A stretch of DNA of 64,000 nt from Alkalicoccus chagannorensis DSM 18086 (GTDB taxonomy: Bacteria; Bacillota; Bacilli; Bacillales; Salisediminibacteriaceae): the NCBI RefSeq assembly GCF_000429725.1, contig NZ_AUCK01000001.1, forward strand, positions 1 through 64,000. Reading direction: 5' to 3'. Below the pieces are notes generated by a model. The model saw only the letters and a program-made list of their open reading frames with translations. It had not been told where the DNA came from and did no database searches. Positions within the stretch are counted from its first letter, which is position 1. Every line of letters starts with the position of its first letter. This document shows positions 58,012 through 64,000 of this stretch, one piece after another. The position numbers and the translations under genes are program-made.

Positions 58012-58371
58012 ATGACGATTGAAATGAATACGAAATATGGAAATATTGATGTATCGAAAGAGGTCGTAGCAGTTATAGCCGGAGGAGCGGCAGTCGACTG
58101 CTACGGAATAGTAGGCATGGCTTCGCAGAAACAGCTGAAGGATGGGATTACCGATCTGCTGAAAAAAGAAAATCTTGCCCGCGGCGTAGTCATCCGCGAA
58201 GAAGAGGATCATGTGCATATTGATATGTACATTATCGTCAGCTACGGGACGAAGATTTCCGAAATTGCTCATAACGTGCAGCAGAAAGTGAAATATCAGC
58301 TGGAGCAGATGCTCGGACTGAAAGTCAGTTCCGTCAATATTTTCGTTTCCGGCGTAAGAGTGACAAACTAG
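58012..58371 (+). CDS. yloU: Asp23/Gls24 family protein YloU
   Basis: The 119-residue product belongs to the Asp23/Gls24 envelope stress family. The start MTIEMNTKYGNIDVSKEV, then AVDCYGIVGMAS near residue 30 and YIIVSYGTKISEIAHNVQ near 75 are close to B. subtilis YloU. ATG 58012 follows ggaggggg; the frame extends upstream to 57901 but that part covers the promoter region. TAGAAT at 57960 is a possible -10. It is followed by yloV and probably shares its transcript. Confidence 0.95.
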   Translation: MTIEMNTKYGNIDVSKEVVAVIAGGAAVDCYGIVGMASQKQLKDGITDLLKKENLARGVVIREEEDHVHIDMYIIVSYGTKISEIAHNVQQKVKYQLEQMLGLKVSSVNIFVSGVRVTN

Positions 58372-58392
58372 GTAATGACAGGAGGAAAAGAC

Positions 58393-60060
58393 GTGGCAGT
58401 AAAGGTATTGGACGGAGAGATACTGTCCCGAATGTTTCGTCAGGGGGCAGCTGAGCTCTCCAGAAACGCGCAGAAGATCGATGCACTGAATGTGTTTCCG
58501 GTTCCTGATGGAGATACCGGAACCAATATGAACCTCACCATCACTTCCGGTGTGAAGGAGATGCAGGGGAAGGAAAGCGGACATGCCGGGACAACGGCTT
58601 CAGCATTTGCCAAGGGGCTGTTGATGGGGGCACGCGGCAATTCCGGCGTGATTCTTTCGCAGTTGTTCCGTGGTTTTTCCAAAGAGGTGGAAAAGCAGAA
58701 GGAGCTGGAAGCACCTGCTTTTGCAGCAGCGCTGCAGAACGGTGTTGATACTGCTTACCGTGCGGTGATGAAACCGGTGGAAGGCACCATTTTGACCGTG
58801 GCGAAAGATGCTGCATCCGCTGCGGTGGAAGCGGCGGAAAAAGAGGATGATATCGTCCGGCTGATGGAAATCGTACAGGAAGAAGCAGCCGCTTCGCTTG
58901 AACGAACGCCGGAACTTCTTCCCGTACTGAAGGAAGTCGGCGTCGTCGATTCCGGCGGTCAGGGACTTCTCAGTATCTACGATGGTTTTCTCTCTATTCT
59001 AAATGGAAAGCCTGTAGCGGAAGAAGATGAGATCCCGTCCATGGACGAACTGGTGAAGCTGGAGCACCATCAGAGCGCCCAGGGCCATATGGCTACGGAA
59101 GACATTGAATTCGGCTACTGCACGGAAGTTATGGTGCAGTTTGATAATCAAAAACTGGAGGAACATCCATACGATGAACAGGCTTTCCGGGAAGAGCTGA
59201 GTGAACACGGAGATTCCCTTCTTGTCGTATCGGACGAGGATCTGCTTAAAATACATATTCACGTAGAGTATCCGGGTAAAGTCATCGATGAAGCGCAGCG
59301 TTTCGGTTCCCTCGTGAATGTGAAGGTGGAGAACATGCGCGAACAGCACTCCAATATTGTTCAGGAAGACCGCGGCGGGGCTCCTGCAGCGGCGGCACCT
59401 CAGACCGGAACAGCTGTTATTACCGTCGGTATGGGCGCTGGCATCCGCAGGCTTTTTGAAGGACTCGGCGTCCGGAAGGTCATTGAAGGCGGTCAGACAA
59501 TGAACCCGTCCACGGAAGACTTTATCAAGGCGATTGAAGAAGTGAATGCATCGCGCGTCATTCTTCTCCCGAACAACAGCAACATTGTCATGGCAGCGGA
59601 ACAAGCAGCAGACGTGACGGATGTAGAAGCGGAAGTCGTTCCGACAAAGACCGTTCCGGAAGGCCTTGCTGCCATGCTCGCTTTCGATCCGGAAGCACCG
59701 ATTGCCGAGACAGCAGAAGCCATGGGCAGTGCTGTGCATGAAATTCAGACAGGGGAAGTCACTTATGCCGTCAGAGATACCAGCCTGGATGGAGTGGAGA
59801 TTTCTGAAGGGGATTACATGGGGATCAAAGGCAAAAAAATTGTCTCCTGCGGCTCTTCCGTGCAGGATGTGGCGAAAGAATTGATTCATGAGCTGAAAAC
59901 AGCAGATACTGAAATCATCACCATCATCTACGGTGAAGACCGGACCCAGGAAGAAGCAGAAACGCTTGCCTCATGGGCTGAAGAACAGGATGAAGAAATC
60001 GAAGTAGAGGTTCACTCCGGAGAACAGCCGCTGTACTCCTATATAATCTCTGCTGAATAA
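58393..60060 (+). CDS. fakA: DAK-domain kinase YloV (fatty acid kinase FakA type)
   Basis: FakA phosphorylates a fatty acid held by a FakB (DegV) partner, feeding acyl phosphate into lipid synthesis. The 555-residue product has an N-terminal DhaL nucleotide-binding domain with the metal motif PVPDGDTGTNM near residue 42 and GARGNSG near 83, followed by the FakA middle and C-terminal domains (GVVDSGGQGLL near 188). The GTG start follows aggagg by 6 nt. degV lies 14 nt downstream, supporting a kinase-binding protein pair. Confidence 0.93.
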   Translation: MAVKVLDGEILSRMFRQGAAELSRNAQKIDALNVFPVPDGDTGTNMNLTITSGVKEMQGKESGHAGTTASAFAKGLLMGARGNSGVILSQLFRGFSKEVEKQKELEAPAFAAALQNGVDTAYRAVMKPVEGTILTVAKDAASAAVEAAEKEDDIVRLMEIVQEEAAASLERTPELLPVLKEVGVVDSGGQGLLSIYDGFLSILNGKPVAEEDEIPSMDELVKLEHHQSAQGHMATEDIEFGYCTEVMVQFDNQKLEEHPYDEQAFREELSEHGDSLLVVSDEDLLKIHIHVEYPGKVIDEAQRFGSLVNVKVENMREQHSNIVQEDRGGAPAAAAPQTGTAVITVGMGAGIRRLFEGLGVRKVIEGGQTMNPSTEDFIKAIEEVNASRVILLPNNSNIVMAAEQAADVTDVEAEVVPTKTVPEGLAAMLAFDPEAPIAETAEAMGSAVHEIQTGEVTYAVRDTSLDGVEISEGDYMGIKGKKIVSCGSSVQDVAKELIHELKTADTEIITIIYGEDRTQEEAETLASWAEEQDEEIEVEVHSGEQPLYSYIISAE

Positions 60061-60074
60061 GGAGGGGATCCGTC

Positions 60075-60935
60075 TTGAGTCAGGTAACGATAGTGACAGA
60101 TTCAACCGCAGACATTCCAGAGGAATTGGCCAGGAAGCTGAATATCCACGTTGTTCCACTGAAAGTTCACTTCGGTGAAGAGACATTCGAGGACGGTGTC
60201 GATCTTACTCCCGCGTCATTTTACGAGAAGCTCGGGAAGAGCACGCTGATGCCGACTACTTCCCAGCCGACCCCGGCTCAGTTCGAGGACATGTATCAAG
60301 CGTTGTATGAAGCAGAGAAAAAACCGATCGTGTCGATTCATCTTTCGTCTAAACTGAGCGGGACGTACCAGTCTGCCTATATTGCCCAGCAGACGCTTGG
60401 GAACGAAGTGCCGGTAGATGTGGTAGATTCCCGAAGAGCTTCTTACGCAATCGGCATCATCGTTGTCGAAGCGGCAAAAGCAGCACAGGCAGGGGCGTCC
60501 AAAGAAGACGTTATGGAGAAGGTGCAGGACATGCTTCGGAACACGACTGTCTTTTTCATGGTAGATACACTGGAATACCTGCAGAAGAACGGCAGAATCG
60601 GCAAAGCTTCTGCGCTCGTTGGATCGCTGCTGAAAATCAAACCGATCCTGTCCCTGAATGAAGAGGGAGAAGTATTCCCTTTTGAAAAAGTACGAGGGTC
60701 CAAAAAAGCGCTGCAGAAAATCGTGGATGAGTTCACAAATCAATACAACGGCATGCCACTTCATGTCGGTATTTCCCACGCACAGGCAGAAGAAGAGGCT
60801 GTACAGATTATGCAGAAATTAAAAGATACCTTCGACGTGCAAGAAGAAGTCATTACCGATATCGGTCCGGTCATCGGAACACATGTCGGTCCAGGTACTG
60901 TCTCCATCGCTGTGACACCTCTTCCCCGTTCGTAA
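60075..60935 (+). CDS. DegV family fatty-acid-binding protein (FakB type)
   Basis: DegV proteins hold a fatty acid and present it to FakA. The 286-residue product has TIVTDSTADIP at the N-terminus, TSQPTPAQF with the conserved Thr-Ser near residue 61, SSKLSGTYQSA near 92 and the C-terminal IGPVIGTHVGPGTV. The start is TTG, 8 nt after ggaggggatcc. The adjacent yloV makes partnership likely, though chain specificity is unknown. Confidence 0.93.
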   Translation: MSQVTIVTDSTADIPEELARKLNIHVVPLKVHFGEETFEDGVDLTPASFYEKLGKSTLMPTTSQPTPAQFEDMYQALYEAEKKPIVSIHLSSKLSGTYQSAYIAQQTLGNEVPVDVVDSRRASYAIGIIVVEAAKAAQAGASKEDVMEKVQDMLRNTTVFFMVDTLEYLQKNGRIGKASALVGSLLKIKPILSLNEEGEVFPFEKVRGSKKALQKIVDEFTNQYNGMPLHVGISHAQAEEEAVQIMQKLKDTFDVQEEVITDIGPVIGTHVGPGTVSIAVTPLPRS

Positions 60936-60985
60936 TCACAATGGTACTCATTCATCTATAGTAAGCAACGAACCAGGAGGTCCGC

Positions 60986-61234
60986 ATGGAAAGGGACCGG
61001 GTGAAAACTACGCGCTGGAAGCGTCTTTCCGGCGCGGTTTTCTTTGTGGTGGCTTTTATGGAGGGAGAGGGGCTTCTTCCGCTGCCGGGAAAGGAAAATC
61101 TAAACACCGGCAGCGACGCCGCAAGCTGTTTTGATCAACAGGTGTGCAGCACTCGGAACGTACATAGCAAAAAAACTTTCCATGAGAGAAAAACAAATTC
61201 AGTAGATAGAAAGCGTTTACATCTGATAAGATAG
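60986..61234 (+). CDS. Doubtful small frame with a strong ribosome site
   Basis: An ATG 5 nt after ccaggagg opens an 82-codon frame in the gap between degV and sdaAB. The product has a basic start (VKTTRWKRLSG), a short hydrophobic stretch (AVFFVVAFM) and then no recognisable domain. Its middle part overlaps the motif gcagcgacgccgc shared with other intergenic regions and an 8-bp hairpin (61081-61114), and its end overlaps the sdaAB promoter. It may be a decayed gene whose ribosome site survives. I would not rely on it. Confidence 0.25.
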   Translation: MERDRVKTTRWKRLSGAVFFVVAFMEGEGLLPLPGKENLNTGSDAASCFDQQVCSTRNVHSKKTFHERKTNSVDRKRLHLIR

Positions 61235-61243
61235 CAGTATACA
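61208..61243 (+). promoter_or_regulatory. Promoter of sdaAB-sdaAA with overlapping cre-like site
   Basis: TTTACA (61216-61221) and TATACA (61238-61243) are separated by 16 bp. The -35 lies within AGAAAGCGTTTACA (61208-61221), which matches the CcpA-binding cre consensus except at the first base. Carbon catabolite repression of serine deamination is therefore plausible. Confidence 0.5.
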
Positions 61244-61266
61244 TAATCTTGAAGGAGGTGGCTGCC

Positions 61267-61929
61267 ATGCAGTTCCGCAGCGTGTTTGATATTATCGGCC
61301 CGATCATGGTAGGTCCGTCCAGTTCTCATACTGCAGGGGCAGCAAGAATTGGACTTGTAGCCCGGCAGCTCTTTCAGGAGCAGCCTGCTTTTGTCCAATT
61401 TCACTTGTATGGTTCGTTTGCGAAAACGCATCAGGGACATGGGACAGACGAGGCACTGCTCGGAGGAGTACTCGGCTTTGATACAAGCGACCAGCGGCTT
61501 CGCACAGCGCCTGACTATGCAGCAGAAGCCGGGATGAAGTGGGAGTTTATTGAAGAGAACGAAGTGGTGCTTCATCCGAATACAGTCAAAATTGTCATGA
61601 CGACGGGATCGAAAACGATGGAGGTAACCGGAATTTCTGTTGGTGGCGGCAAGGTGGAAATCAAAGAATTGAATGGATTCGACCTGAACCTCAGCGGGAA
61701 TCATCCTGCTCTCTTGATTGTGCATGAAGACCGTTACGGCGTGATCGCAGAAGCGGCAGCAGCACTCGCGGAGAGGCAGATCAACATCGGGCATATGCAG
61801 GTGTCCCGGAAAGAACAGGGGAAAGAAGCGCTGATGGTGATCGAAGTAGACCACAATATCGACGCAGAGACACTCCAAAAAATTGAAGCGGCAGATCATG
61901 TTCTTCAGGTAACCAAGATACATGAATAA
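61267..61929 (+). CDS. sdaAB: L-serine dehydratase beta subunit SdaAB
   Basis: With SdaAA this subunit deaminates L-serine to pyruvate and ammonia using a [4Fe-4S] cluster. The 220-residue product has IIGPIMVGPSSSHTAGAARIG near residue 8 (cited in part: GPIMVGPSSSHTAGAAR), HGTDEALLGGVLG near 58 and a C-terminal ACT domain (about 145-220) that probably senses serine. ATG 61267 follows aaggaggtgg. sdaAA follows after 15 nt. Confidence 0.96.
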   Translation: MQFRSVFDIIGPIMVGPSSSHTAGAARIGLVARQLFQEQPAFVQFHLYGSFAKTHQGHGTDEALLGGVLGFDTSDQRLRTAPDYAAEAGMKWEFIEENEVVLHPNTVKIVMTTGSKTMEVTGISVGGGKVEIKELNGFDLNLSGNHPALLIVHEDRYGVIAEAAAALAERQINIGHMQVSRKEQGKEALMVIEVDHNIDAETLQKIEAADHVLQVTKIHE

Positions 61930-61944
61930 AAGGAGGTGCTGAGC

Positions 61945-62829
61945 ATGTTCAAAACAGTGGAAGAGCTGGTTCAGACAGCAGAAAATGAGAATATCCAGCT
62001 GTCGGAAGTCATGATCAGGCAGGAAATGAGTGTGCACGATCGTACGCGTGATGAGGTTATGTCCCGAATGGAGGAGAACCTGAATGTGATGGAGAGGGCG
62101 GTAAACCGTGGAATTACGGAAACGGTTAAATCGGTTTCCGGACTTACGGGCGGAGACGGGAAGAAGCTGCACGAATACATGATGCTTCATGAGACGCTCT
62201 CCGGGAATCTGACCCTGGATGCAGTCTCAAAAGCGATGGCGACAAACGAAGTCAACGCGGCCATGGGAACGATCTGCGCAACCCCGACAGCTGGAGCTGC
62301 AGGCGTTGTGCCCGGAACGCTGTTCGCTGTAAAAGAAAAGCTGCATCCGGACCGGGAAGCGATGATCCGCTACCTCTTTGTGAGTGGAGCGTTTGGTTAT
62401 GTAATCGCAAATAATGCTTTTATTTCAGGAGCTGCAGGCGGCTGCCAGGCAGAAGTTGGTTCAGCAGCCGGGATGGCTGCGGCTGCCATTGTCGAAATGG
62501 CCGGAGGTACTCCACGTCAGTCGGCCCACGCGATGGCGATGACATTGAAGAATATGCTCGGGCTCGTCTGTGATCCGGTAGCCGGGCTGGTGGAAGTTCC
62601 CTGCGTGAAACGCAATGCAATGGGTGCCTCCAATGCCCTGACAGCAGCCGACATGGCGCTTGCTGGGATTGAGAGCCGGATACCGGCGGATGAAGTGATC
62701 GATGCGATGTACCGTATCGGAAGCAGCATGCCTGCTGCCCTGCGGGAGACGGGAGACGGCGGTCTGGCTGCGACGCCAACCGGAAAAAAATACAAGGAAG
62801 AGATCTTCGGGACAGGAGTGCATTCTTGA
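61945..62829 (+). CDS. sdaAA: L-serine dehydratase alpha subunit SdaAA
   Basis: This subunit carries the iron-sulfur cluster and active site. The 294-residue product has SVSGLTGGDGKKLHEY near residue 55, TPTAGAAGVVPG near 113, and the cluster cysteines in GGCQAE near 170 and CDPVAGLVEVPC near 210. ATG 61945 follows ggaggtg; an in-frame GTG at 61936 overlaps it. It ends in a probable TTGA overlap with recG. Confidence 0.96.
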   Translation: MFKTVEELVQTAENENIQLSEVMIRQEMSVHDRTRDEVMSRMEENLNVMERAVNRGITETVKSVSGLTGGDGKKLHEYMMLHETLSGNLTLDAVSKAMATNEVNAAMGTICATPTAGAAGVVPGTLFAVKEKLHPDREAMIRYLFVSGAFGYVIANNAFISGAAGGCQAEVGSAAGMAAAAIVEMAGGTPRQSAHAMAMTLKNMLGLVCDPVAGLVEVPCVKRNAMGASNALTAADMALAGIESRIPADEVIDAMYRIGSSMPAALRETGDGGLAATPTGKKYKEEIFGTGVHS

Positions 62830-64000
62830 TCATGCTTCAGTCACCGGTTCATACGTTGAAGGGGGTCGGTCCCCGCGGAGCGGAACAGCTTTCCGCCCTC
62901 GGTATTGACACAATCGGGGATCTCTTGTTCTATTTTCCCTTCCGTTATGAGGATTACGCCGTCAGAAGACTGGAGGAAGTGGAACATGAGGAAAAAGTTA
63001 CCCTGCAGGGGACGGTTCATACCGAGCCGGAGCTGCGCTTCTACGGCAAAAAGAAATCCAGGCTTACAATCCGCGTCCTCGTCGACGGCTATCTTGTACA
63101 GGCTGTCTTTTTCAACCAGCCTTTTTTAAAGCGGCAGATCCACCTCGGGGAGGATATCGTTTTCTTCGGGAAAATGAACCGGCACCGGCTGATGGTGGAA
63201 GGAGCTGTACTAAAGCAGCCGACGGAAGATGGATCGATTGAACCAGTCTATCCGCTGAAGGGAGATTTAAAGCTTTATTCGCTGAAAAAGTGGATTGCTG
63301 GAGCGCTCGAACAGTACAAAGAGGATATACCTGAAATTCTGCCGGAGAGGCTTCTGGAAACGTACCGGCTTTTTCCGCGGGCGGAAGCCTGCTACTACCT
63401 CCATTTTCCGCAGGATATGGACCGCTTTCATCAGGCGAGGAGGAGAATGGTGTATGAAGAGCTGCTTCAGTTCCAGCTGAAAATGCAGTATCTCCGCTGG
63501 CGCAGCAAACAGTCGGATAAAGGGATGGCAAAGTCGTGGGATCAGCAGCAGCTTCAAGCGTTCCTCGGTCGGCTTCCTTTCTCACTGACCCATGCACAGG
63601 AACGCGTCCTCGGTGAAATTTTGGATGACCTGCGTGCGGGGACGAGAATGAATCGTCTTCTGCAGGGGGATGTTGGATCCGGAAAAACGATTATCGCGGC
63701 CGCCGGCATGTATGCAGCGGTTCTTTCCGGTTCCCAGGCTGCGCTGATGGTTCCAACGGAAATTCTTGCAGAGCAGCACGCGGCCTCCCTGAACGAACTA
63801 TTCGACGGCATGGGAGTATCCATTGCTCACCTTTCCGGTTCCTCCGGTGTAAAAAAACGGCGGGAAACGCTGGCTGCGCTCCGGGATGGTTCGATCGATA
63901 TGATCATCGGTACGCATGCGCTGATTCAGGAGGGCGTGGACTTTCATCAGCTCGGCTTCGTCATTACCGATGAGCAGCACCGGTTTGGCGTGCAGCAGCG
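62826..64000 (+). CDS. recG: ATP-dependent DNA helicase RecG, N-terminal part (runs off the window)
   Basis: RecG remodels branched DNA at stalled forks and recombination intermediates. The visible 391 codons cover the wedge domain (OB fold, about 60-150), a linker, and the start of helicase domain 1 with Walker A GDVGSGKT near residue 282 and the DEQH box near the window end. I prefer TTG 62826, 7 nt after aggag and overlapping the sdaAA stop. ATG 62832 is an alternative start two codons later. Confidence 0.95.
   Translation, partial: MIMLQSPVHTLKGVGPRGAEQLSALGIDTIGDLLFYFPFRYEDYAVRRLEEVEHEEKVTLQGTVHTEPELRFYGKKKSRLTIRVLVDGYLVQAVFFNQPFLKRQIHLGEDIVFFGKMNRHRLMVEGAVLKQPTEDGSIEPVYPLKGDLKLYSLKKWIAGALEQYKEDIPEILPERLLETYRLFPRAEACYYLHFPQDMDRFHQARRRMVYEELLQFQLKMQYLRWRSKQSDKGMAKSWDQQQLQAFLGRLPFSLTHAQERVLGEILDDLRAGTRMNRLLQGDVGSGKTIIAAAGMYAAVLSGSQAALMVPTEILAEQHAASLNELFDGMGVSIAHLSGSSGVKKRRETLAALRDGSIDMIIGTHALIQEGVDFHQLGFVITDEQHRFGVQQ

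Overview
The window is about 64 kb of chromosome from a Bacillaceae bacterium. The gene order follows the Bacillus subtilis segment from mraZ to recG closely: division and cell-wall (dcw) cluster, ylm genes and divIVA, ileS, lspA, rluD, the pyr operon, then yloA/rqcH through gmk, rpoZ, coaBC, priA, fmt, rsmB, prpC, prkC, rsgA, rpe, thiN, rpmB, yloU, yloV, sdaA and recG. Many proteins are rich in Asp and Glu, with acidic tails on PBP2B and DivIB, which suggests a halophilic or haloalkaliphilic member. The sporulation genes that interrupt this segment in B. subtilis (spoVD, spoVE, spoIIGA-sigE-sigG, spoVM) are all absent. I infer a non-spore-forming lineage; Alkalicoccus or Salisediminibacterium relatives would fit, but the genus is a guess.

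Layout. 1-868: the 5' end of an IS1182-type transposase, a dispersed intergenic repeat and the leader of the dcw operon with MraZ-type direct repeats. 869-17654: mraZ, rsmH, ftsL, pbpB, murE, a murF-like gene, mraY, murD, murG, divIB, ftsA, ftsZ, a yggS-family gene, sepF, ylmG, ylmH, divIVA. The murF-like product has lost its ATP-binding loop. 17655-23221: ileS behind a good sigma-A promoter and an isoleucine T-box, then lspA and rluD. 23230-35712: a PyrR-controlled pyrimidine operon with three attenuators (pyrR, pyrP, pyrB, pyrC, carA, carB, pyrK, pyrD, pyrF, pyrE) and a trailing methyltransferase. 35957-42293: an accessory block with a small membrane protein, a heterodimeric ABC exporter, a DUF3891 protein, an acetyltransferase, a Nudix hydrolase, a 32-residue membrane peptide and a second full copy of the repeat. 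42296-57498: rqcH (reverse strand), a yicC-family gene, remA, gmk, rpoZ, coaBC, priA, fmt, rsmB, prpC, prkC, rsgA, rpe, thiN. 57579-64000: rpmB (reverse strand), yloU, the fatty-acid kinase pair yloV and degV, a serine dehydratase (sdaAB, sdaAA) and the first part of recG.

Functional links. The first block builds lipid II and the septum. PrkC and PBP2B carry PASTA domains, tying kinase signalling to cell-wall precursors. YlmH and RqcH belong to the same ribosome-rescue pathway. The pyr block makes UMP from bicarbonate, glutamine and aspartate under UMP feedback through PyrR. The most unusual finding is the intact but catalytically stripped MurF-like protein inside an otherwise orthodox dcw operon. 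I saw no tRNA, rRNA or CRISPR array.
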